Shown: positions 50,634 through 58,499, numbered from the stretch's first letter. The stretch: 64,000 nt of DNA from Bacillota bacterium (GCA_023435565.1 JAEYRN010000103.1:89376-153375), one strand, 5' to 3'. The notes: generated from the sequence alone by a model not told the origin. Made by a program: numbers and translations.

Positions 50634-51778
50634 CTAAAACCATAGTTTGAGGCCCCTACCAGAATCGCCAGTGTAATATAGAACATCATGCCTACCACTG
50701 TAACCGCGCCAAATAAATGAAATGTCGAGTCACCTATGGTCTGTAAGGCATCGGAAAGCCGATTATTACCCAATGGTTGAATTAATGCTCCGGTTAATTG
50801 GAAAATTACCGCTATTGCTAGAATTTTTAGCAAAGGGAAAACCGCAATTAGGGTAATTAAACCCAAACCGTAAACTCCTAAACCACTTTTTAAAACCGCA
50901 GCGCACCCGGCTGTCATTTCCATTGTATCGGAGATAGCTCCTCCCACTACCGGAACAAAAGCCGAGGAAAAATATTTTGCCGTACGCAACGCCAGACTGT
51001 CGGCGACTGAAGATGTAAAACGCCGGATGGTAATAATTCCTATGAAAACTGCCATTGTTACACCTAATATCCCATTGGCGGTCAATTTAAAAAAACGCGC
51101 CAACTTATTGACTTGGAAACTTTCGACCAAATGGTTAACCATTCCTAAAATCCCAGTGAACAAAATCAGGGGAAAAACAAAATTGGATACTAAACTGCCA
51201 ATCACACCCACACTGGATATTAATAAAGGATGAACAATGGCGGCGGTGGTAACGCCGCCTCCCGCGGCTATTATACTAAATAGGACCGGTGTAATCGCAT
51301 ACATGAAATTGGTCATTTCATTAATCGTACCCCGGGCAATTGCAAAATTAATCCGAAAACAATTCAAAACAATACCCATTACTACTAGAAAACATAAACT
51401 AAAAGCCAAACGGCTTATATTGTCCTCTTCAAAAGCATGTTTGATATTTTCCAGGATCGCCAAAGCCATTGCCAATAATATCAGTTGGCCAATGAGCTTA
51501 TAATTAAAAAGGATTTCTCGAAAAAAGAAACTGATTATTCCTAAGCCTATCTTTCGTAAATCCCATTCAGGCCCTGTTATTCCCCATGATTTTAAATCTA
51601 AACGTGGTAGATAACGTTGAACATCTTCATCAACGGTATTTAGGAATGCTTTCAAGTCGCTTAATTCAACCACATCAACCACTTCCGTCGGTAAAGCGGA
51701 GAAAGTCTCGGCCAGACTCGCTTTTCCAAAAGCAAAAATGATTAGTAACATTAATGATAAAATTAAGAATTGTTTCAT
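50630..51778 (-). CDS. spoIIIAE: Stage III sporulation protein AE
   Basis: This 382-residue polytopic membrane protein has a signal-like N-terminus (1-23) and about seven helices, with family blocks such as EDNISRLAFSLCFLVVMGI and SAFVPVVGGAISDTMEMTAG. It is a channel component of the SpoIIIA-SpoIIQ complex. A 277-bp repeat-filled gap separates it from spoIIIAD, which is unusual for this operon. Confidence 0.95.
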   Translation of the reverse strand: MKQFLILSLMLLIIFAFGKASLAETFSALPTEVVDVVELSDLKAFLNTVDEDVQRYLPRLDLKSWGITGPEWDLRKIGLGIISFFFREILFNYKLIGQLILLAMALAILENIKHAFEEDNISRLAFSLCFLVVMGIVLNCFRINFAIARGTINEMTNFMYAITPVLFSIIAAGGGVTTAAIVHPLLISSVGVIGSLVSNFVFPLILFTGILGMVNHLVESFQVNKLARFFKLTANGILGVTMAVFIGIITIRRFTSSVADSLALRTAKYFSSAFVPVVGGAISDTMEMTAGCAAVLKSGLGVYGLGLITLIAVFPLLKILAIAVIFQLTGALIQPLGNNRLSDALQTIGDSTFHLFGAVTVVGMMFYITLAILVGASNYGFR

Positions 51779-51803
51779 TAGTTACTCCGTTTTATATTTC
51801 ATA

Positions 51804-52037
51804 GATTGTGTTAACCTTGTCTACAAGTAAAGTTTCTTAGACAGGATAACACGGATTTATTGGCTTTTTATTAAAATCATCTAGTTTCTTTTTTTAAATC
51901 CGTGATAATCTGTGTTAATCCTGTCTAAGAAAAATTTTGTTTTGATAGGATTAACAAGATTTACTGCATTTTTTTATAAAAACCAGATTATCTTTTGTTT
52001 TTTTTAATCCATGTTCTTCTGTGTTAATCCCGTCTAA
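51804..52037. repeat. Two tandem hairpins of the GACAGGATTAACAC family
   Basis: CTTAGACAGGATAACACGG at 51837-51855 pairs with the stretch at 51900-51929, and a second unit pairs 51944-51963 with 52005-52037. A further partial copy lies at 51804-51827. Together they fill the gap between spoIIIAD and spoIIIAE. Confidence 0.75.
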
Positions 52038-52055
52038 TATATTTTTTTGTTAGTA

Positions 52056-52439
52056 TTAAAGATTTCGGATAATCATTTCCAGTAAACCGATCATTATCGG
52101 AACACCCAGACTGAGGATGAATATTTTCCCGGCTAATTCGATCTTGGCCGCCATGCTACTCTCACCCGCGTCTTTACAGATTTGAGCGCCAAATCCCGCT
52201 AGATAAGCTAGACCAACAATTTTAACGACCAATTTTAAATAATTGGAATTTATCTTAGCCCTGGAGGCTAAAGATTCAAAGACAGTCAAAATTTGGGATA
52301 TATCTTTCAACAGACCTGTAAAAATTATTGCTGAGGCAGCTATTGTCAGTAAAATAGCAAATTCTGGACGATCTTTGCGGACTATTATCAGCAATACAGT
52401 GGCTATCAATCCAAAACCTAACACCGCAAAGAAAGACAC
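52056..52439 (-). CDS. spoIIIAD: Stage III sporulation protein AD
   Basis: This 127-residue membrane protein has four helices, with family blocks LKLVVKIVGLAYLAGFGAQICKD-type and ESSMAAKIELAGKIFILSLG. It is a small membrane component of the SpoIIIA channel. Gaps with repeats lie on both sides. Confidence 0.93.
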   Translation of the reverse strand: MSFFAVLGFGLIATVLLIIVRKDRPEFAILLTIAASAIIFTGLLKDISQILTVFESLASRAKINSNYLKLVVKIVGLAYLAGFGAQICKDAGESSMAAKIELAGKIFILSLGVPIMIGLLEMIIRNL

Positions 52440-52461
52440 TTTTTAACCTCCCGACTTTGTT

Positions 52462-52540
52462 AAAGGGTAAAGTTAAAAGTGTAAAGTGTAAAATGAAAAG
52501 AAAAGCTTATACTCTTTACCCTTTTCCCTTTTCCCTTTTT
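52462..52540. repeat. Inverted repeat with AAAGGGTAAAG arms
   Basis: AAAGGGTAAAG at 52462-52472, continuing with TTAAAAGTGTAAAGTG, is matched by CTTTACCC and repeated CCCTTTT units at 52513-52540. It fills the spoIIIAC-spoIIIAD gap. Confidence 0.6.
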
Positions 52541-52735
52541 CTATAATCCGAAAACCGAACGTACATCGGTAAATAATCTTTGCACCAGTTGGATCACCAT
52601 TAATAACACAATTATGACACCGGCCAGAGTCAGCATTTGCGCCTGTTCCTCTTTCCCAGCCTGTTTAAGGACCATATTCAATATTGATACCAAAATCCCG
52701 ATCCCGGCAATTTTAAAGATCAAATTTATATCCAT
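52541..52735 (-). CDS. spoIIIAC: Stage III sporulation protein AC
   Basis: This 64-residue protein has two membrane helices and the family start MDINLIFKIAGIGILV, with the KQAGKEEQAQMLTLAGV loop. ATG 52735 has AGGAG seven bases upstream; the open frame extends to 52777 without support. It is a small membrane part of the SpoIIIA channel. Confidence 0.93.
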   Translation of the reverse strand: MDINLIFKIAGIGILVSILNMVLKQAGKEEQAQMLTLAGVIIVLLMVIQLVQRLFTDVRSVFGL

Positions 52736-52807
52736 CGATATTCTCCTCATCTGTGTCGTTAATCGTAAAACCATCAAAACAGGTCCTGGAAATTAAATTG
52801 GCCATTG

Positions 52808-52867
52808 AATGAGGGTTAGAACCCTATAGTATTACTTACATCAAGCTTATTTTTGGGGAAAGTTGAG
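52808..52867. repeat. Single arm of the CTCAACTTTCCC palindromic family
   Basis: This 60-bp stretch is about 80% identical to the reverse complement of 54471-54534. It lies between spoIIIAB and spoIIIAC. Another short repeat (GCGTAACGCGGTACTCG-type) follows at about 52897. Confidence 0.8.
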
Positions 52868-52930
52868 TTTTTAACTAAACAAAACAACACACAAACGCGT
52901 AACGCGGTACTCGTAACGCATATCGGTTTA

Positions 52931-53449
52931 TTATAACAACATACAAACCAGCACCGCTCCGGCGGCAAATCCAAAGTATCGGTATAACCTGACTCGTTTT
53001 ACAATATCTGAGTCAGCCATTTTCAAATTTATCTCTAATCCGGCGCAAGCCGCTTCGATCTTTGAGACTTGGTCCTCTCGATCGGTACTTCCCAAATAGG
53101 CTCCCAATTCCTTAAGAACCGCAGTATCTTCTTTTGAAAGAGCCGCCATTCCCTGTTCATTTAAAAGGCTTTCCCAAAGTTCGGCTATATTGTAGTCCGA
53201 TCCAAAGCCAATGTTTTGGGCAACCTTTTCCAATGATAATGAGATATTATGATCATTAATCACCTGGGCCGCCTTATGAAAAACATCCGCTAATAATCCG
53301 GAATGGTAGCCAATCTCCGTCTTTAATATATTTAATAACCTAATCAATATCCTAAGCAAACGGCTGCGTTCGTTTAATCGTTCAGCCATAATATATCCCA
53401 TTAAGGTACTGGTTCCGATTACGAGAGTTGCTCCGATTATTTTGAACAT
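52931..53449 (-). CDS. spoIIIAB: Stage III sporulation protein AB
   Basis: This 172-residue protein has an N-terminal helix (IIGATLVIGTSTLMGYIMA), a helical domain with LRILIRLLNILKTEIGYHSGLL, and a C-terminal helix. It resembles GspF-like platform proteins in the SpoIIIA system. It overlaps spoIIIAA by 13 bp. Confidence 0.93.
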   Translation of the reverse strand: MFKIIGATLVIGTSTLMGYIMAERLNERSRLLRILIRLLNILKTEIGYHSGLLADVFHKAAQVINDHNISLSLEKVAQNIGFGSDYNIAELWESLLNEQGMAALSKEDTAVLKELGAYLGSTDREDQVSKIEAACAGLEINLKMADSDIVKRVRLYRYFGFAAGAVLVCMLL

Positions 53450-54459
53450 CCTGTTAACCCCGCCAATTGAGAAGTTAATAATTCCGGTCCGTTAATCCCC
53501 GATTTGACGCTTTCGATGGTTCCTACTCCCAATCTATTACTGACCGTCACCATTCTTTCCACCCCGCCTACCTGAAGCAGTTTTTTTAAACCCGGTCTAA
53601 ACATTGCTTCTGTTAAATTACCGGCATGGGCTGTAGCAATAAAACTGACACCGGCATTGATAATGTCTTCTATTACCCGTAAGTCACCTTCTCGACCCAC
53701 CTCATCGGTGGCGATTAATTGGGGGTTCATTGAGCGCAATAATAAATAGACCCCATCCCCTTTGGAACAGCCATCCAATACATCGGTCTTAGGTCCCACA
53801 TCTAACTGGGGTATTCCCCGATAACTGCCGGCGATTTCGGATCGTTCATCAACCAACCCTACATGTATTCCGGGGATTCCTAACATGGGTATTCCCGTGC
53901 TTACTTCCCGAATGACCTCTCTCAGCAAAGTGGTCTTTCCGGTAGCAGGCGCTCCGATAATCAAGGTTTTTAAAAAACGTCCGTCTTTCCATAGAAATGG
54001 AAGGATCGGCCGGGCGATTCCCTTTACCGAACGGGCGATCCGAAAGTTGATACTGGAAATGTTACGGATGATTCTTATTGTCTCACCGTTATATATTACC
54101 TGCCCGGTTACACCTACCCGGTACCCTCCCGGAAGCGCCAAATATCCCTGGACCAATTCTTCCTCAACCGCATATAAAGAGCTGGTAGTAAAAGCATTAA
54201 GGATTTTGCGCAAATCCTCAGCACCGGTAATTAACGCCTGTTCATAATCGTCAGTTAAATTACCATCTTCTGTTATCAGGTTATTGTTCAGGCCAAAATT
54301 TAATTCTAAAGGTCGGTTTACTCTGATTCGCACTTCAATTAATTTTGATTGTAAATGGGTAGGGATTTTCATTAACACTTGACGAAGTTCCGAAGGAAAA
54401 AAACTGAGTACCTTGCTCCAATTTTCGTTATTTGGTTTTTCGTTTGAATGATTACTCAT
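53437..54459 (-). CDS. spoIIIAA: Stage III sporulation protein AA (ATPase)
   Basis: This 340-residue secretion-type ATPase powers the SpoIIIA complex. It has Walker A GAPATGKTTLL, Walker B IATDEVGREGD and the ATAHAGN segment. It is the first gene of the operon. The 289-bp palindromic element ends only 11 bp upstream of its start codon, so promoter and ribosome site lie within or beside the element; I see no strong Shine-Dalgarno site and no clear sigma-E promoter. Confidence 0.95.
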   Translation of the reverse strand: MSNHSNEKPNNENWSKVLSFFPSELRQVLMKIPTHLQSKLIEVRIRVNRPLELNFGLNNNLITEDGNLTDDYEQALITGAEDLRKILNAFTTSSLYAVEEELVQGYLALPGGYRVGVTGQVIYNGETIRIIRNISSINFRIARSVKGIARPILPFLWKDGRFLKTLIIGAPATGKTTLLREVIREVSTGIPMLGIPGIHVGLVDERSEIAGSYRGIPQLDVGPKTDVLDGCSKGDGVYLLLRSMNPQLIATDEVGREGDLRVIEDIINAGVSFIATAHAGNLTEAMFRPGLKKLLQVGGVERMVTVSNRLGVGTIESVKSGINGPELLTSQLAGLTGCSK

Positions 54460-54470
54460 TTCATTGTTTA

Positions 54471-54759
54471 CTCAACTTTCCCAGTCAAAAAATACGCTTA
54501 ATACAAGTAATATAATAGGGTTCTACCCCTCATTCTTGCTTTCTCCCGCCACCTTAGAGAAACGAAGGTCTTGTCAAGAAAGTAAACAAAAACAACCAGC
54601 AACAAGCTAATACCTGCAAAGAACTGCAGTTCGTTTCTCCCTGAGGGAGAAAGATAGAATGAGGGCGAACCCAATTTTTTAAGACAAAAATCTATTCATT
54701 GTTCGTTTTCACCCTAGTCATTAAGTATTTATTCCTGTTTTTGATGTGGGAAAGTTGAG
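54471..54759. mobile_element. MITE-like 289-bp near-palindromic element
   Basis: The termini CTCAACTTTCCC (54471-54482) and GGGAAAGTTGAG (54748-54759) are perfect inverted repeats. Homology between the arms continues through GGGTTC...CTCATTCT...CTTTCTCCC (54518-54547 with 54644-54671) and an inner GAGAAACGAA/TTCGTTTCTC stem. It has no coding capacity. A single arm is found at 52808-52867. No clear target-site duplication is visible. Confidence 0.65.
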
Positions 54760-54827
54760 TTATTTATTTTATCTTTCTGGAAAGCTCTGATTTGATTATT
54801 AGTCTCATATTTAATTAAAAAAACAAA

Positions 54828-54863
54828 AAGCCCGTCCTTAGTTATATCTATGGAGACGGGCTT
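54828..54863 (-). terminator. Terminator after the CD1247-like gene
   Basis: AAGCCCGTC at 54828-54836 pairs with GACGGGCTT at 54855-54863, with A/T-rich tracts on both sides, 17 bp past the minus-strand stop at 54880. Confidence 0.8.
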
Positions 54864-54879
54864 CTTTTTATGACAATCT

Positions 54880-55314
54880 TTAAATTACATCCCTCCGGTT
54901 AACCGGACCAGCTTCTTCGGTAGCACTATTCCAAATTACTTTCCCGCATTCCGGGCAAACCACTTCATAATCCCCGGTATCGTTTTCAAAGTAGACCCCT
55001 TGATTACAAAAAGGACAATCCATCTCCACCATACTATTTTCCGGGTCGCTGTTAAAGATCACTTCCTGATTATCGTTAGCATCGTCGCCTTCATTATAAA
55101 AATACTTTTCCAAAGTACATAAGTCCTCATCTATCGCCTCAATATAGTCGGCAAATTCACCCTGGGAATCCTCCAAACTACTAAGATCATCCGCCACTCC
55201 GTCGCAGAAATCAATTAAAGTCTCCCAAAGCCGTTTCTGCTGATCGGCCCCGTTAAAATTAATCCCTTCCAATACCCCCCGCATATAGGCGGCTTTCTCT
55301 CTTAACTCTTCCAT
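54880..55314 (-). CDS. CD1247-like protein with C-terminal zinc ribbon
   Basis: This 144-residue protein has an N-terminal helical domain (EELREKAAYMRGVLEGINF, then ETLIDFCDGVADDLSSLE) found in clostridial CD1247-type proteins. An acidic linker follows, and then a four-Cys zinc ribbon (CPFCNQG at about 100 and CPECGKV at about 119). Its function is not established. It is a single-gene unit with AGGGAGG upstream and a terminator downstream. Confidence 0.8.
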   Translation of the reverse strand: MEELREKAAYMRGVLEGINFNGADQQKRLWETLIDFCDGVADDLSSLEDSQGEFADYIEAIDEDLCTLEKYFYNEGDDANDNQEVIFNSDPENSMVEMDCPFCNQGVYFENDTGDYEVVCPECGKVIWNSATEEAGPVNRRDVI

Positions 55315-55399
55315 TTTTCAATCCTCCCTTGTTAAATATTATTTCGGTTTAATGGACTACTTATTCTTTGGAAGGAGCACATCAAGTGGGAAGCGACCC

Positions 55400-55440
55400 T
55401 AAGATCTTCACCATGAAGGACATGAAGACGGGGGGAAGGG
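55400..55440. repeat. TTCACCATGAAGGACATGAAG sequence
   Basis: This stretch (TTCACCATGAAG then GACATGAAGA) is partly self-complementary and has the composition of the dispersed palindromes seen in other gaps. Only one copy is present in the window. Confidence 0.35.
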
Positions 55441-55620
55441 AAGTGTTTTAGTATTCAATCCAAATCAATTATTTTTTCCTATAATACATACCCCTTTCGA
55501 ATAAAGTTTAATAATTTCTTTAAAAAGATGTTGTTCTTTGAAAATGAATACCGTTTCTTTAAAGTGAACTTCTTCTTTCCAAAACAATGTGCATAATTTT
55601 ATTAATCATGTGTCTTTTTT

Positions 55621-55788
55621 AATTATTTACATAAATAATTTCATTAACAACTTATATATTGCAATTATATGTATGCGTTTTGCAATTATGCATCTGCATT
55701 ATTTAATTATGTGAGTACGTTATTAAATTATCAATATGCATTTAACAATTGTGCACATTGATAACTTAGTTATTTATATCGTTTTTCA
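55621..55788 (+). promoter_or_regulatory. 21-bp-period repeat array upstream of an AbrB-type gene
   Basis: AATTAT occurs at 55621, 55663, 55684, 55705 and 55726, with AATTGT at 55747 and AGTTAT at 55768: all exact multiples of 21 bp. Eleven bases into the units at 55663, 55684, 55705 and 55726 lies TGCGTT, TGCATT, TACGTT and TGCATT. The consensus is AATTAT-N5-TRCRTT-N4. The unit at 55642 is degenerate. The array ends just before the -35 box of the following gene. Confidence 0.75.
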
Positions 55789-55796
55789 TAATAAAT

Positions 55797-55825
55797 TTGG
55801 TGTTAGAAAAAGAAAATGGTATAAT
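55797..55825 (+). promoter_or_regulatory. Sigma-A-type promoter of the AbrB gene
   Basis: TTGGTG (55797-55802) and TATAAT (55820-55825) are 17 bp apart, about 34 bp upstream of the start codon. The 21-bp array ends 8 bp before the -35 box. Confidence 0.75.
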
Positions 55826-55858
55826 TAGATTATTAATTTTTTTGGGAGGCGGCTCAAC

Positions 55859-56113
55859 ATGAGTAAATCCACGGGAATCGTTAGGGAAGTTGATAATTTG
55901 GGAAGAGTGGTTTTTCCGATAGAACTGCGTAATATTATGAATATAGACAAAGGCGATCCTCTTGAAATTTTTGTTGATAACGAAAAGATTATCCTAAAAA
56001 AGTATTATGCCGGCTGTTTATTTTGCGACAGCATGGAAGGATTAAAAAAAATCAAAGAAAAGAGCGTATGTATGGATTGTTTGAAAGAAATAAAAGAGCT
56101 AAAAGATAAATAA
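55859..56113 (+). CDS. AbrB-family transition-state regulator with Cys pairs
   Basis: This 84-residue regulator has an N-terminal swapped-hairpin AbrB domain (GIVREVDNLGRVVFPIELRN then MNIDKGDPLEIFVD) and a C-terminal segment with two CXXC pairs (CLFC and CMDC), as seen in clostridial AbrB-like proteins. It should repress or time stationary-phase and sporulation genes. AbrB proteins bind AT-rich DNA, often their own promoter. A strong GGGAGGCGG site precedes the ATG, and a terminator follows. Confidence 0.9.
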   Translation: MSKSTGIVREVDNLGRVVFPIELRNIMNIDKGDPLEIFVDNEKIILKKYYAGCLFCDSMEGLKKIKEKSVCMDCLKEIKELKDK

Positions 56114-56125
56114 ATACATACGTAA

Positions 56126-56156
56126 AAGAAGAACCATGCTAGGCGTGGTTCTTCTT
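56126..56156 (+). terminator. Rho-independent terminator after the AbrB gene
   Basis: A 13-bp stem (56126-56138 with 56144-56156, one G-T pair) followed by T-rich sequence lies 13 bp after the stop. Confidence 0.9.
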
Positions 56157-56292
56157 TTTAATCTGCTTTTTATTAAGTCCTAAAAAAACAACAACAAGGA
56201 GATGGAATCGGTAATCAAATATCATCAATGTATCTGATTTTAGCCCTCCCGCTCCGACACATAATCTCCCGCGTAACCCGTAACGGAACCCC

Positions 56293-56859
56293 CTACTTAT
56301 TTACCCTCTTCAAATATTGATTGGTCCTGGTATCTACCTGAAGCACATCACCGGTTTCGACAAAGAACGGAACGTTTACCACAGCGCCGGTCTCAAGGGT
56401 AGCTGGTTTGGTCCCGCCGGTGGCGGTATCTCCTTTAAAGTTGGGGTCTGTCTCGGTAACTTCCAACTCAACGGTGTTCGGTAGTTGCACACCGAGAATT
56501 TCGTTTTGATACATTTGAATCTCAACAATCATGTTTTCTTTTAAGTATTTTGGAGCGTCACCCATCTTTGAAGCTTGAATGGTAAGCTGCTCGTAGCTTT
56601 CCATATCCATAAAAGTGTAATCGTCTTCGCTCTTATATAAGAATTGCATATCACGGGTCTCAATCCGGGCCGGTTCCACTTTCTCATTAGAGTTAAAGGT
56701 CCGTTCCACAGTTGATCCGGTCCGAATGTTACGGAGTTTCGAACGGACAAAGGCCGCGCCTTTTCCCGGTTTTACGTGCATAAAATCAATCACCTGGAAT
56801 AATTGGCCGTCAATTTCCACAGTCAAGCCAGTCTTAAAATCAGTTACTGAAATCGCCAT
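56293..56859 (-). CDS. efp: Elongation factor P
   Basis: This 188-residue three-domain factor relieves ribosome stalling at polyproline. The first domain carries the tip Lys in KPGKGAAF (residue 33 area), and the YEQL and ETGAVVNVPFFVETGD blocks mark domains II and III. A Lys at the tip suggests the Lys-modified or unmodified form rather than the Arg form. It is monocistronic here, in the common aroQ-peptidase-efp-spoIIIA order. Confidence 0.97.
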   Translation of the reverse strand: MAISVTDFKTGLTVEIDGQLFQVIDFMHVKPGKGAAFVRSKLRNIRTGSTVERTFNSNEKVEPARIETRDMQFLYKSEDDYTFMDMESYEQLTIQASKMGDAPKYLKENMIVEIQMYQNEILGVQLPNTVELEVTETDPNFKGDTATGGTKPATLETGAVVNVPFFVETGDVLQVDTRTNQYLKRVNK

Positions 56860-57035
56860 GTAATATCCCCCTTACGGAAACATCCGTATTATAATCTTAA
56901 AAAAATAATTGCCAAAAATATAAATTACCATATTAAGGGCCAAAAATATTCTATCATAAAGCTTGTCCCTTTGTCGAGGGGCTATCTGAAATACTAAAAA
57001 CGAGAACATTATTTCTTGAGCGTTTTTAAGCTATG

Positions 57036-57287
57036 TTCTAACTTGTCTAAACGCCAAAAATCAACTCACCTTGCCTCTCTGCTAGGAAGTCAAATACTGA
57101 AAGCGGTTCAGCAAAGAGGAAAGGTTGGTCAAGATAGTGATTTTAAAAGCGGAGTAAGATGATATTCCTTGCCCTTCTTTGCTGAGTTATCTTCGTTGAT
57201 TCCGCTTCCGGGTAGAGAAGGGCCAATCTTAGGTAACGGATACCAGAGATGAACGCGGGATGAGTTGAAGTTAGACATATTCAAACT
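57036..57287. repeat. Intergenic inverted repeat between efp and the M24 peptidase
   Basis: TCAACTCACCTTGCCTCTCTGC (about 57060) is the imperfect complement of the region around GGGATGAGTTGAAGTTAGACA (57257-57278). Inner CAGCAAAGAGG and CTTCTTTGCTG segments also pair. The 475-bp gap 56860-57334 shows no coding sign beyond this. Confidence 0.55.
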
Positions 57288-57334
57288 CTATTTTCAAGTC
57301 CATTTCCATGTCTAACACTACATCTTGTAATTCT

Positions 57335-58402
57335 TTATATCTCCAGCAACCTTTTCTTAGACGCACCCGTCAGATTCCTGACCCCGTTCTCCTCTACCTC
57401 CACCAAATCTTCAATCCTAACCCCGCCCCATTTGGGGAGGTAAATCCCCGGTTCAACCGTTACTACCGCTCCTTTGGGGATTTGGCCGGACTCATTCGGC
57501 GATAATCTCGGGTTTTCATGAATATTCAAACCTACACTATGGCCTAATCCGTGGCCGAAATTTTCACCATAACCCGCTTTGGAAATTATATCACGGGCTT
57601 TCTGGTCGACTTCCCGGCCGGTTAATCCCGATCTCAAATATTCCAAAGCTTCCAGTTGGGCCTTGAGCACCAACTCATAAATCCGCAGCTGTTCCGAATC
57701 AGCCTTTCCCAAGACCACCGTCCGGGTCAAATCAGCGTTATACCCTTGATATAAAGCACCGCCATCGATTAATACAAATTCACCGGAAACTAATTCCTTA
57801 CCGCCGGGTGCGGCATGTGGTAAGGCCGCCCTCTCGCCAAAGGCCACAATAGTCGGAAATGCGTTGCCTTCGGCGCCATTCAACCTTAATTGATAATCAA
57901 ACTCTAAAGCCAGGTCCCGTTCTTTCACCCCGGGTCTAATCCGGCTGATGGTTTTCTCCCAAGCGGTATCGGTAATAATTGCCGCCTTTGAGATTAATTC
58001 TATTTCACTATCTTCCTTGACCCGGCGCAACTCTTCCACCAAATCCGTAACCGGTGTCAATGAAGCATTTGAGGTTAAGACTCCTTCAAAATTTTGGAAC
58101 TCTTGATATGTAAGGGTCCCCTCGAAACCAATCCGCTCCCATTTTAACTTTTGAAGCAATTCCCCGATACTGGCCCACATTTGCGGGCCTTGTTTATATA
58201 GTTCAAACCCTTTGCTCTCCGAGGACGCCTGTTCCCAATAACGAAAATCCGTTACTAAAAAAGCTTCCTCCATGCCAATTACTAGCGTGCCGGAAGAACC
58301 GGTAAAACCGCTTAGGTAACACCGATTTTCTCGGTTTGTGATTAGAATACCGTCAAGTTCCCGCTCCCGTAATCGGCTTCTTAAGTTTTCCAAGCGTGAC
58401 AT
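57335..58402 (-). CDS. M24 family Xaa-Pro aminopeptidase
   Basis: This 355-residue metallopeptidase has a creatinase-like N-terminal domain (about 1-125) and a pita-bread catalytic domain. The metal ligands are visible: Asp in LIDGGALYQGYNADLTR (two Asp), His in GHGLGHSVGL, and two Glu in TVEPGIYLP and the final VRIEDLV. It removes N-terminal residues before Pro. It is in the aroQ-efp neighbourhood, as in many clostridia. Confidence 0.93.
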   Translation of the reverse strand: MSRLENLRSRLRERELDGILITNRENRCYLSGFTGSSGTLVIGMEEAFLVTDFRYWEQASSESKGFELYKQGPQMWASIGELLQKLKWERIGFEGTLTYQEFQNFEGVLTSNASLTPVTDLVEELRRVKEDSEIELISKAAIITDTAWEKTISRIRPGVKERDLALEFDYQLRLNGAEGNAFPTIVAFGERAALPHAAPGGKELVSGEFVLIDGGALYQGYNADLTRTVVLGKADSEQLRIYELVLKAQLEALEYLRSGLTGREVDQKARDIISKAGYGENFGHGLGHSVGLNIHENPRLSPNESGQIPKGAVVTVEPGIYLPKWGGVRIEDLVEVEENGVRNLTGASKKRLLEI

Positions 58403-58433
58403 TACTTAACACCTTCTAAAACTATTGATTAAT

Positions 58434-58492
58434 CACAAAGACACAGAGGCACGGAGAGAAATTTTAATTAGTTTTCTCTGAGTCTCTGTGGC
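58434..58492. repeat. Hairpin repeat of the CACAGAGAC family
   Basis: CACAAAGACACAGAGGC... (58434-58461) is the imperfect complement of TTTTCTCTGAGTCTCTGTGGC at 58472-58492. It fills the gap between aroQ and the peptidase gene. Confidence 0.75.
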
Positions 58493-58499
58493 AAATAAT

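Noticed and set aside
52808..54759. CRISPR array
   Set aside because: Repeats are few, inverted, of unequal spacing, and without regular spacers or cas genes.
55621..55788. Origin of replication with iterons or DnaA boxes
   Set aside because: No TTATCCACA-type boxes, and no rep, dnaA or dnaN gene nearby; regulatory use by the adjoining AbrB gene is simpler.
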